A stretch of DNA of 64,000 nt, from contig RCTD01000012.1 of NCBI GenBank assembly GCA_014898415.1, positions 744,001-808,000 of the forward strand, written 5' to 3'. Positions 33,460 to 45,150 of this stretch are shown here, one piece after another (position 1 is the stretch's first letter; each line of letters begins with the position of its first letter). The DNA is from Stromatinia cepivora (Eukaryota > Ascomycota > Leotiomycetes > Helotiales > Sclerotiniaceae). Both the position numbers and the translations under genes were made by a program. The notes under the pieces are model-generated. The model was not told the DNA's origin and ran no database searches. It saw only the letters and a program-made list of their open reading frames with translations.

Positions 33460-33464
33460 AATTG
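33460..33464. repeat. Target-site duplication AATTG (left)
   Basis: AATTG precedes the first base of the left LTR and is repeated at 40,509-40,513 right after the right LTR: a perfect 5-bp duplication. Confidence 0.9.
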
Positions 33465-33746
33465 TGTCACGAATCGTGAACCACAGGAGGCTAACCACAT
33501 GATACCTCTTATCTCCTATATCAATTTATGAGCTGATTATCCGTACGTATACATTACAAATCATATAATTTAATATAGTAAAATAATAACCCTAATAACA
33601 TATATATACAATCCTGTAACCTATAAATGGATATTTGTATATATATATCTAATCGCTCTTTACAAACCATAATTCTTCAATTATAAATTCTAAAGAATAT
33701 AATTGACCCTATTTATTCAACTCTATTACAACTCTTATATATTACA
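33465..33746 (+). repeat. Left (5') LTR of the gypsy element
   Basis: Starts TGTCACGAATCGTGAACC and ends TTATATATTACA (RIP form of TTGTGCGTCACA). Its first third is nearly unmutated while its last part is mutated, the opposite of the right LTR. Confidence 0.95.
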
Positions 33747-36519
33747 TTATCTACAATTCATTTACAAGCGTTCAACCATCTAATAGTCTTCCAAATAATA
33801 TCTCACTTTAATAATACCTTCTTAGATGAACTTTTACAAATATTATATTTAAAAAAAGAAGATCTATTCCAATCTAATCGACAAAAATATAAACATCTTT
33901 AGAAATATATCATCACTTTTATAATACAACGAACTCCTCCTCCTGTACACTCCGAACCTTCGAAAACATATTCTAAAGAATCCTCTCCTTCTCCTCAATT
34001 ATTTCAATAACCCTTTAAAGAAAATATAAATACAGAATTAAATAATATTATTATTAAAAGAAAGAAAATTAATAAAAAGAAAATTCCAATACATAAAACC
34101 AATACTCCCAACAATTCAATTGCTCCTTCCGAATCATCATTACAACTACAAGATCTCTATACAATGATTATAAATTTGAAAAAAAAAATCGATAATTGAA
34201 AACTATAATAACAACAAACTCTACAATAATACAACCTCCTTCTGAATTCCAAATAATATCTATACAAATATCCAAATCAATAATAATATTTAAAACTCCT
34301 TTTATTCCTTTAATCAAAACCCAAAAACCTTTATTCAAGCAAACCCGAAAATCCCGAAATCAAAGGAAGAAAACTTTGATTAAATGATTTAATCATTCAA
34401 AACTTTTTGAAAATTCTTCTTCCCTTTCAGAAAATAATAATTCATTTAATAATCAAGGGTTCCTTCACTTAAAAAGCTAATCTAATCAATCAAGATTGTA
34501 TTCTTATATCAATCACAATTCGCAGCAAAATATATATATATCAAAATCTACAAATCTTACTACTAAACTTAATAATAATATTAAACCTAAAATTAATTTG
34601 TAATAATTATTGATTATAAAACAATTCGAGCTATATATTATATTATTTAAAAATAAAACATAATATTATATATATATAATCAACCAAATCAAATCGAAAG
34701 TATAAATATATTATTATACTCTTTATATACAAATACCCCGATTTACAATACTCAAATTAATCAAACAACTTACAACGATTTATCGGAATCTAATTGAAAT
34801 TGATGATGTTTATTTTCAATACAAAATATAGGTCATATTTAATACAATTTAATATAACAATTTCCTAGAATAATATAAGAAGTTCAGATTATTTGTTACC
34901 TAAATAAAGATTATTAATAATAAAGTTTTATTCAGAGATCTCGAATAAAAGATTTCCGATTTTCTTTTATAAATAATAATAATATTTATCAAGAATTGCA
35001 AAATTACAAAAGAACTTATGAATATATTTATTAAAATAAATCAAAATGAAATTTCATTACAAAAACGAAACCGATATTATATTAATCGAAAAACCCTTAT
35101 AATTATTTGCAAACCAATAATTATTACAAACCCTTTACAATCCTTTCAGAATTCTAACAATTCCAATTTTGAAACCTCTACATTCCCGAAACTATTTCCA
35201 TTCTAGAATACTCCTTTCAGATATACCAATTCTACCATACCCAATAACTATTCGAACTTCAAATATTCATCGCCCTCTCCCTTTTCTGAAATAGTATATA
35301 TATCGATACCTTATATCAATAATCTCAATAAAATCGAAACAATACAAAAAGAAGTAAAAGAATTCGAAGAATATCAAAATACTGAAAAAGATTTCAATCC
35401 AAAAGCTATAACTAAAGTTATATAGAATATCTATTTAAAAAAAGAAAAACATTTAAAACCAAATACTTAAATTCTATCTCTATTTTAAATACTATATAGA
35501 ATATAAGATTTCTTGATCTAACCAAACTTATAAAAAAAGAAACATTCACCTTTCCCTACAACCTTTCAAAAAATGATTATATTTATCAATCAAAAGCATT
35601 TATTGATTTTGAAATAAATAGATTCGTTTTTATTAATACTATATTCCTTATTTGTTTATTTCCTATATTTAAACCAAGAATTATATTACTTGAAATTTCA
35701 ATTGAAATTAAAGAATATAATAATATACAAAACCATACCATTACTCATTTCATATTCCTTAATTTAACAATCAATAATTATAAACAATTTTTTATCCCTT
35801 TCCTTATTATTGAATTAAAGAGTTATAATATTATTTTAAATAAACTTTGATTATCAAAAACTCGAACAAAGCTCAATTACTTCAATCGATATCTCGAATA
35901 ACCTAAAAAAAAACCCTATACCATCTCCTATTTGAATAATCTCCTCGTTATTCAATCATCCCTTCACAAACAAAAAATCGATCAATTAACCCAACAAAAT
36001 ACTAATCGACGAAATAATTAACTCGAAGAATATTAAAATCAAAGAAATTCACAATTGAACAAATCAATCGCAATTAATAATATACAACAAAAACCTTCAA
36101 ATATAAATGCAATATAGATTCTTATTGAAAAAAAAGAAATCCCGATTCCTTTCAAATTTAATCTATCTTCTTTCCAACCAATCATATCATTATTACAGAT
36201 CTACAAATACCTCCTTTATATATCGCCCGAAATTCTCGATCTATATATATTCAAATCCGATAAATTCCAATTAGAATATAAAAGAAATAAATAAATTGAA
36301 TTCTTTATTATTACTCTAAAAAAATTCGATGATATAATAAACTCCCAATAGAACGAATAATATATAAAAGAAAAAATATTGATTACCCTAATCGAATTCA
36401 AAAACATAAAAATTCGAAAGAAATTCGATCGAGTATTAATCAAAATCGATTTAGAATTTGAAATATTATTTGAATATTGATAATATTATCAAATCTTTTC
36501 TAAGTATAAATCAAATATT

Positions 36520-38930
36520 TTGTTTTTTAATTAATCTTATAATTATAAAATTATATTAGAAAGTAAAGAAGAATAAACCTTGTATTATAATCCGCTTTAC
36601 AAAATATCCCTAGAACAATTGGAAATCGTTAAAGAATATATTATAGATAATCTCAATAAAAGTTTTATTGAATTTAATCAAATTCCTTATATTATACCCA
36701 TTTTATTTGTCAAGAAATCTAATAGTAATTTAAAGTTTTGTATAAACTTCAAATTATTGAATTCCTTAATACATAAGGATCGATATCCCCTCCCTTTAAT
36801 CAACGAAATACTTTTTCGGCTTTCCAATACTAAAATCTTTATTAAACTCGATATTTGTCAAATTTTCTATTATATAAGAATAGATCTTACTTCAAAAAAG
36901 TATACTACCTTTCGAACCCGATATGGATTATACAAATATAAGATCATACTATTCGAATTAACGAATAATCCTGCAATTTACCAATATTATATAAATAATA
37001 TTCTATTTAATTATTTAAATATCTTCTATACAATATACCTCGACAATATTCTAATCTATTCCAAGAATGAAGAAAAGCATCAAATTTATATTAAACTAAT
37101 TTTTGAATAATTAAAAACTATTAGTTTATAAACGGATTTCAAAAAATACAAATTCAATATTATATATACCAAATACTTGAACTTTATCATCTCTACTAAA
37201 AGAATAAAAATAAACCCTAAAAAGATTAAAATAATTAAGAATTGAACCTTTCCAACAATAATAAAAAGAATCCAATCATTCCTCGATTTTTGCAATTTTT
37301 ATCAACAATTCATTAAAAACTATAATATAATAACAAAACCTCTCAACAAACTCATTAAAACAAACATTAAATTCATATTCGATAAAGTATACCAAAACAT
37401 ATTCAATATCTTAAAGAAAAAATTTATCTCCATTCCACTCCTACAACACTATAATTATCGATTCCCTTATATACTCGAAACAAATATATTCGATAGAATA
37501 ATTACTAATATATTATCATAACAACATAACGAAGATTAATTTTTTATAACTTATTTCTCCAAAACCATAATTACCACTAAATTGAACTACAAAATTTATA
37601 ACAAAGAAATATTATCAATTATTCGATCTCTCAACCATTAAAAAACAAAACTTACCAATTCACCATATAAAATCAAGATTTATACCAATTATAAAACCCT
37701 CGAATATTTTATAATTATCAAAACTTTCAACATCTAATAAATTCGTTGAACAGAAGTTCTAACCAATTATAACTTTATCATTATATATCATCCTAAAAAA
37801 GATAACCCTTTTATTAATATCTTAACCCATCAAATCAACGAATTGAATTTCTAGAATTATATCAAAAAAAAAAATCGTCTCTAACAATTTATTAAAAACA
37901 ATTAAATTGATACTGAAATTATAAAAAAAGTTTTATAAAAGTACCATCCAAACAAAACAATAATTATTAACATCAATTTGAATAAAATTGTTCCTCGATT
38001 TAATCTAGTTAATTATATCATCAAAGCAAATAAAACTATAAATAACTTATTAACACTCAAAATACAAACTATCCAAAATTATAAACATATATCATTCCAA
38101 AATGATCTCTTACTCTACAATAACCATTTGGTGATACCCGATATCGACAATCTTCGAATTTATCTGATTTATAAAACCCATAATTCCATTTCCATTATTC
38201 ATCTTAATATAAACAAAATCTATCTTTTATTATCTCAACAATATTACTAGTCCAGAATGTATAATATTATAGCCAGATATATACACAATTGTTACATTTA
38301 TAAATACAATTCCATTCTATACAATTATACCCTTGATTTATTGTATCCATTTCCGATTCCTAATCGAATATAGTAATATATTATTATAGATTATTGCAAC
38401 TTTAATAAAGATAAATACAAATATAACAATATTTTAATTATTATTAATCGATTAATAAAGCAAACTATCTCTATATCTTATTACAAATCAATTGATATTC
38501 AAATTCAAATATAATTATATCTTTATTATATATATCGATATTATAATCCCTTTAATATTATAATATTAAATTGCAATCCCTAATTTATATTATAATTCTA
38601 AAAGGAATTCAATTAAATCTTAAAAACCGATCTCAAATTATCTATTATTCATTATCCCTAAACCAATAATCAAATTAAGATTTATAATCAATATCTTCAA
38701 CAATAATTAAAATCGTTTATTAACTATTATCAAAACGATTAATCAGAATTCCTATTTATAATAGATTACACACAATTTATTCTTCCATATAATTCCTTAA
38801 AAGAGTTCACACTCTACAAAACCCTATACAAGTATACACTGAAATATACATAGAAATGAAAGGAAAACACTAATAAACCAATAAACAATATAAATATACA
38901 TAATATCCGTATATATATAGAACATAATAA
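36520..38930 (+). pseudogene. Degraded pol of the gypsy element (RT, RNase H, integrase)
   Basis: Reverse transcriptase is the best-preserved part (36,580-37,110). It reads ILFVKKSNSNLKFCINF, then KDRYPLPLINEILFRLS, KIFIKLDICQIFYYIRI, RTRYGLYKYKIILFELTN and TIYLDNILIYSKNEE. The catalytic YLDD has become YLDN through G-to-A change. The RNase H region follows to about 37.8 kb. The integrase zinc-binding and DDE parts run from about 37,980 to 38,900 (IPNRI, then FNKDKYKYNNILIIINRL, and FINYYQND). Remnants toward 39.4 kb resemble the C-terminal domain of chromo-type integrases. The many stops and lost catalytic residues mean the element is dead. Confidence 0.9.
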
Positions 38931-39789
38931 ATTAACTTTTGCACAAACAAAAGAAGATCTATTACATATCCAAATCAAGATATCGAAATCTATAAATACT
39001 TATCAATATAAAATCAATTTCGATATCAGAGATTATATATAATTCAATATAAAAAGTTATTCTACCCAAAGATTATCCAAAAAACTGAACTTTCCAATTC
39101 AAAGAAGATTCAAAATTATTAATCGATTTAAAAACTCTTTTAAATTCGAACTCCCGATTACAATGAAAATTCATTCTATTTTCCCTTCAAATTGATTACA
39201 TAAAATATATAACGATCCTTTTCCTGATCAAATATTCGAATTATTTTTGTCTATTAATATAATTAATAATTCGGAATAAAAAATAAAAAAGATTCTAATA
39301 ATAAAGAAAACACAAAAAACCTTACTGTATAGAGTTTCATAACTTAATAATAATATCGATCTTACCTAATATCCTACTTCAAATCTTAAAACATTATTAC
39401 ATTTCTTATACGATTTTCATTTGGCCAATTCAATATTACTTGATCCTCTTAATCGATTAATCGATTAGATAAAGTTCTATAAAAATAAAAAGGATAATTA
39501 TAATTATATAAATAACGATTTATTTATAAAATTAAGGAAAAGAAAAATGTTTTTCAATATAATAGATTAGATATTATGATTTTATAATAATATATACATA
39601 TACAATCATAAAAAAATCGAAAACCCATACAAATTCAAAGGAATTTGATTATATACATACATAGCCCGAACTCTATACAATAAACGAACTACTACCACCA
39701 AAACAATACGAAGGCAATATATTTCAAAAAACTTATACCTATAATCATTTTAAAAATCATATAAAAGAAAACTTGAATATAGTAAAAAC

Positions 39790-40130
39790 AAAATATGATA
39801 TCATTTTTATCGATTTTATTCAATTTAATTGATTTGGTCAATTTAGTTGATTAATTTAATCGATTTCGGAATTGATTATATTAATTACCCATCATCATTA
39901 TACTATAATTCAATCTTCTTCCTTTTTCTATTGAAACTTTTTCCTTTCAAAGATTCTTTAAATCAAAAAGAATATAAATTAATATTAATTTAATCAATTA
40001 ATAAACAATTTAATCGATTTGATCAATTTATTCGTTATTTTGATCAATTTGATCGATTAATTTGATCAATTTGATCGATTTCTAATAAATTAATCAAATC
40101 AATCAAAATGACCAATCTAATTGATTTAAA
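39790..40130 (+). repeat. Low-complexity TTGATC/TTGGTCAATT tract before the 3' LTR
   Basis: Dozens of overlapping words such as TTTGATCGATTAATTTGATC and TTTGGTCAATTTAGTTG. A similar tract occurs in the LINE 3' region at 61,105-61,200. Confidence 0.8.
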
Positions 40131-40226
40131 ACTTATAAACCTTCATAAAACCTGATTTCCAATAAAATAATAATAAAATAAAGGAATGAAACATTCGAGG
40201 ACAAGTTTTTCTGAAGAGGAGGGTAA

Positions 40227-40508
40227 TATCATAAATTGTGAATTATAGGAAGCTAATTATATAATACCTTTTATCTTTTATATCAATTTATAAATTGATC
40301 ATCTATATATATATATTACGAATTATATAATTTAATATAGTAAAATGGTAACCCTAATAACACATATATACAACCCCACAATCCACAAATAAATATTTAT
40401 ATATATATATCTAATCACTCCTTACAAACCATAATTCTTCAATTGTAGATTCTAAAGAACATAATTGACCCTGTTTATTCAGCTCTACTACGGCTCTTGT
40501 GCGTCACA
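40227..40508 (+). repeat. Right (3') LTR of the gypsy element
   Basis: Same length as the left LTR (282 bp). Begins TATCATAAATTGTGAATT, where the left copy has TGTCACGAATCGTGAACC, and ends TTGTGCGTCACA. All differences I compared in the first 40 bases are transitions of RIP type. AATTG follows at 40,509-40,513. Confidence 0.95.
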
Positions 40509-40693
40509 AATTGATACTGTAATAAGTGTGGTAAAATTAGTTATAATTCAAGAATTTATCAAAATAATATAATAGATCCTAATTTATTAGATTCTTAATA
40601 GTTTTAATCCATTCATTAAATTATTATTGAATAATATGGTTTTAAAGTGATAAATTGAAGAAAAAGTGTCCGACCCATTGATAAACCACGTTG

Positions 40694-40765
40694 TTATCTT
40701 TATATTTGGGCCCCGCTTATGAATCGTGTTTATATAATCCCAGGCCTAGATTGATGATCGTGATA
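40694..40765 (-). repeat. LTR fragment of the outer gypsy element (5' LTR start)
   Basis: Read on the minus strand this starts TATCACGATCATCAATC and ends where the pogo element begins. It matches the first 70 bases of the LTR at 26,776-27,035 apart from RIP-type transitions, and this copy retains more G and C (GGGGCCC, AGGCCT). Confidence 0.65.
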
Positions 40766-42525
40766 TTAGAAATAAAATATCTTTTGAAAAAGAATTAATG
40801 GTTTGAATAGTATAGAATAAAAAGTATATAGTTTCTGATTATATAAAACTAATAATATATACTTTTTTAATTTATTAAATTATATATTATTTTTAAAAAG
40901 AAATATTCTTTTAGAATTTGTTTTTGTTTTCTTTGAGATTTATAAGATCAAAAATAATTCAATAAAAATTCTTATAATATTATTTTTAAATCAGATTGAT
41001 GATTTTATTGATCAATAATATTATAGTTCTATTGAATTTGAGGGTATTTACTTTTATTAATATTTTATGATTTTTTATTTAAAAATTTATAATATCGATT
41101 TGATTTTATTTTAATTTAGTAAATATTTTATTAATTATAATGAATATATCATTAATTTGAATATTAATAAAAATAAATATTTATTGTTTCGATAAAAAAG
41201 ATAATGATTATAGATTGAGACTATAAATTTTAATTGATTTGTATAATAATTATAGTATATTTCGAACTAATGATTTCCTGATTCGATAATATTATATAAT
41301 AATTTTCGTATTAGAAGAATAGTATTTTGAAGGAATTGTATTTTTTGAGGAAAATAAGTATAAAACAAATAATTTAATTTTGATATAATTTGAAAATAAA
41401 TTTGACAAATATTATAAAGGTAAATTTGAATAGTTTTTGATTTATTAAAAGAAATAAAGATTAATAATTTTTATTGATTAATTTTTTGAAGAATTAGTGA
41501 TTATATTAAAATAAATTCTTGGTTAGTATTATTATATATTTGAATAATTAATTAAGATTTCTTTATAACTTTATTCATTTTAATATATTTAATTTTATTA
41601 ACAAATCGGTTTCCGAAGATATAGATTTTGATAAGAATAATTAAAATTGGGATAATTCCGAATATACTTTTTTCAAATAATTTATTAATCTTACTAACAA
41701 TTTCTTTTCAATAAAATTATAGAATATATTAAAATATTATTATCAAAAATTGCTTTAGTAATTATTTCGTTAATATATATTTTATTAAAAACCTTTTTGA
41801 TAATTTATATTCTATTGAAAATCTCTTTAATAATTCATATTTTATTAAAAACCATATCAATAATTATTTTGATTATTTAAATTATAAAAAAAATATTATT
41901 AAATTTAATAACCTTTATTGTTATTATAATTTGAATCTTTTAATATATCGATTTATTTCTTTTCTTTATAATTTTCAATAAAATTATCAAAAAAATTATA
42001 ATAATAATAAAGACTTTAATAATATTCTTATTTATAAGATCTAATTAAATCGAAATCTATATAAATCATTATAAATTAATAATATTAATTAAATCTAATT
42101 ATATTAATTAAAAACAGATTTCAAAGAAATAATATTATAATATTTGTTTTTCTTACAATTTTAATTTTATTTTTGAAATTTGTTTCTTTATTCTTCAATA
42201 TCAATAATCGAACAAAATTTCAAATCCTCTTTAAATAATATTTTCAATTTATTTATAACTTTTAATTTCATAATCTAAATCATCTCTCGAAAAAACTTAT
42301 AACAAAAACTATATAAATATTTTAATTATATATAAAATATACAAAAAAAAGTTTTATTATTTATTTTAAATTTATTGAACTTAATTATAACTTCTTATTT
42401 AATATTTATTAAAATATAAAAATCATTAAACTTTATAAAGAAATTAATAATTATAATAAATTTAAAGATATCTTATATAATCCTCTTTGTATTCTTTTAT
42501 CTTTTCTATTATATAATATTATTTA
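40766..42525. other. AT-rich degraded DNA with a gag-like trace on the minus strand
   Basis: Near 41,050-40,990 on the minus strand the reading LKFNRTIILLINK resembles the P-F-D-G-T block of gypsy Gag proteins after G-to-A mutation (KFNRT from EFDGT). A similar trace occurs near 54,650. Nothing else is readable. Confidence 0.3.
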
Positions 42526-43689
42526 TTCCGGGCTATTGCGTAAATTTGACATTCCGAAATCAACTTAACTCACTCCGAAATATACAGGTTCGTCAAATGA
42601 GCTAGTTGATATCGAAAATGGTAAAAGTGAGGGTATTCACAAATGAATTAAATTTATATAAAAATAATATATTTAATATCTTAAATTTATTGTATAATAA
42701 ACTGATATATATGAAGGAAAGACTAAAATCTTATTGTCGGCTCTATTTTCAATCTCATCATCGCTTTTTTTCATTAATGATAATACTTTTTTGTATATCT
42801 ATTATATGACTAGTATATAAATTATAATTAAAATTATTATATAAAATGAACGAATAATTAATATTCAAGTTTTTTCCTATAGGCTTTGGATCCTTATAAG
42901 TTTTATAGACTTTAAGTATTTATAAAGTTTAATTATCTTTTAAATTAATATAATAAGATAGTGAAAAATATTTATGAATGAACTAGTTCATTTGCGAATA
43001 GTTTTATAAACGGGTATTCTTGGAGGAGGTTGATTGGTTAATAATAATGAATAATATAATAATAATATTATTCACTATTATTATAGTGGAAGACTTAGTT
43101 ATATAGCTTAAAAAGGGTGATCGAATATATAATGGTTGAAGTCAAAATATAAGTGTATTGAATATTGAATTTATTTTGCTTGTTTTTTTTCTAGAAGAAT
43201 TCTTTGAAGAAAATCTTCTTATTTATAATATTTGATAGGATTCTATGAAGTTCTATAATATTCTATGATTATAAATAAGATCGATTTAAATCAAATCTTA
43301 TAGAATCATTTTATATAATGAAATGAAATAATAACCAATAATATTTAACCTTAGAAATAAGAAAGTTCTATACGCTTCCATCACATTCTATTCCATTATA
43401 AATCATTCTAATATGATATATGATCGAAATTTCATATAATAATAAAATTTAATAATATTGAATTATATTATTAATATATCACGTGATCATATAACCATCG
43501 GTTCGGTTAATATTATTAAGTGATTTAATAAACTTATTAGAAATTCTTATAGGTATATTATACAATCAATTAGTTCATTTAAATATTAAATTGATTGACG
43601 AATAAGCTAGAGTATTCACCAATAAGCTAGCTCATTTCGAAATATACTACGTCGATTTCGGAATCCCGGATTTACAAAATGGCCCGGAA
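42526..43689. mobile_element. 1.16-kb TIR element flanked by TA
   Basis: The ends are inverted copies. 42,526-42,563 matches the reverse complement of 43,652-43,689 at about 30 of 38 positions (both start TTCCGGGC and share ATTCCGAAATC). TA occurs directly outside both ends (42,524-42,525 and 43,690-43,691), as for Tc1/mariner/pogo insertions. Subterminal copies of ATGAGCTAG and GTATTCAC occur at both sides. No transposase is readable, so it is a non-autonomous element (large MITE) or too decayed. Confidence 0.75.
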
Positions 43690-45150
43690 TATATTTAATA
43701 AACAAATTATATATAATAACTTTTTTTATTCAATATTAAAAACAATAATATTATTCTTTTAACAAATTTATAAATCAAATTTCTAATCTTTATATTTATT
43801 TTATTATATTAAGATATTTAATTTTTTGTTTTTAAAGAATTCTAAATTCTATATAATTTATTAAAATTAATATTGAGATTGAATAAAACTAATTTGAACT
43901 ATTACAAATCAAACTACTATAAGTATTGAAAATAATTAATTATATAATTCAATATTTTAAATAAACAAATTTATCTTTTCTATTTTTAATATTAATAAAT
44001 CTGTTTTTATTATATAAATAATATTATAATTATTATAAATTGATTTCAAAGTTTATTCGATAATATCAAATAGATAAATTATATAATTAAAAACGTTATA
44101 ATTTTGAATAATTATATCATCGAATAGACAAACCACAAAAACAAAATCCTCGAAGCCCGCATCTCTTAAAATGAATAACTTATATATAAATAATAATAAA
44201 TAAAATAAAATTCAAAATAAAATTCAAAATAAAATTCAAAATAAAATTCAAAATAAAATTCAAAATAAAATTCAAAATAAAATTCAAAATAAAATTCAAA
44301 ATAAAATTCAAATCAAAAATGTTTTATATATTATAATGTAACCCAATATATTATTAATTAAAAATATTAAAGTTCTTTCTTAATTTATTAATAATTTATT
44401 ATAAAAACAAAACTAAACTGCTCTTTCAAAATAATAAAATCTTTTGAAAAATAGAATATACTATTATAATATTAATAGATATTAAATTAATACAATAATA
44501 TTCTATATAATAAAAAAGAAAATATAAAAACATCTTCGATCATATAAAAGATAATAGATATCTAAAGTATTTATACTAACTAGAAACGAGTAGTGAATCC
44601 GTAACAGAAGAAAAAATCATAAAAAACCATTCAAGTTATCTTGATTTTCAGTCTCATTATGAATTTTCAAAATTTCATATTTTATACTATCTACCTTCAA
44701 TTAATATAATCTCAAATTCAAAAAACTCTTCGAAAAGATTTAAATATCAATCACTAATATTATTAATTGAATTTTGAAATATCTAAATAACTTCATTATT
44801 GGATTGGAATGATAAGAATTATTAGAATTATTGATTTTGATAGAAAAGTTCATAGTTTAAAAAATCATGTTTTTGGAAACACGTTAAGAAAATGAGTGTA
44901 TTGTAGTTTTACGGTTCTGGTTGTTATGTTCAGAGAGTTCGATCGCTGTTTTATACAGCTTCGACCGCTCGCTTGGCCGTTGAAATACCCATTAATCTAA
45001 AACAGAAAAGAAAGCACGTGGATACGATCCCTTTTCGGAAGGCCCAGCAACCTGTTGAATTGAACGACTTTTCAGGCTCTCAAGTTTGATTTTGGCTTTT
45101 CTATTTTCAAGGAACTCCTCTTGGTGTTTTATTCTAACAAGGCAGTTCTT
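43690..45150. other. AT-rich spacer, then 3' flank of the kinase gene
   Basis: 43.69-44.88 kb is strongly AT-rich without readable proteins and contains one minisatellite (separate entry). Normal composition returns at about 44,880; 44,890-45,150 is the downstream flank of the kinase gene and shows no other feature. Confidence 0.5.
44203..44311. repeat. 12-bp minisatellite (AATTCAAAATAA units, about 9 copies)
   Basis: Nine nearly perfect copies of a 12-bp AT-rich unit, broken at the right by TCAAATCAAAAA. Confidence 0.9.

Larger units (their letters stand above)
33465..40508 (+). mobile_element. Complete but RIP-killed Ty3/gypsy retrotransposon (7044 bp)
   Basis: Two LTRs of exactly 282 bp (33,465-33,746 and 40,227-40,508) flank the element, with duplication AATTG on both sides. 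The order is LTR, gag region (about 33.9-35.4 kb, only low-complexity frames), pol, LTR, which with RT before integrase marks Ty3/gypsy. The polypurine tract (GAAGAGGAGGG) directly precedes the right LTR. Unlike its host pogo element, the plus strand here keeps C and has lost most G. The RIP changes on this copy are therefore mostly G-to-A on the coding strand. Confidence 0.95.
31780..40693 (+). mobile_element. pogo/Fot1-type DNA transposon split by a nested gypsy element
   Basis: The terminal inverted sequences are TAATGTGGTTTATC at the left and the reverse complement of CAACGTGGTTTATC at the right, followed by GTGGGTCGGACA motifs. TA precedes the left end. Removing the gypsy insertion (33,465-40,508) and one AATTG copy leaves 1865 bp, the normal size for Fot1/pogo elements. 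The coding part on the plus strand matches a pogo transposase. The left border abuts gypsy reverse transcriptase and the right border abuts an LTR fragment, so this transposon jumped into an older retrotransposon copy. Confidence 0.85.

Noticed and set aside
25271..44880. Nuclear copy of mitochondrial DNA, suggested by the very high AT content
   Set aside because: Readable pogo transposase, gypsy reverse transcriptase, LTR pairs and target duplications show mutated nuclear transposons; no mitochondrial gene is visible.
25271..44880. Centromere core
   Set aside because: AT-rich nested retroelements can mark centromeres, but the block is only about 20 kb with genes close by on both sides and nothing specific supports it.
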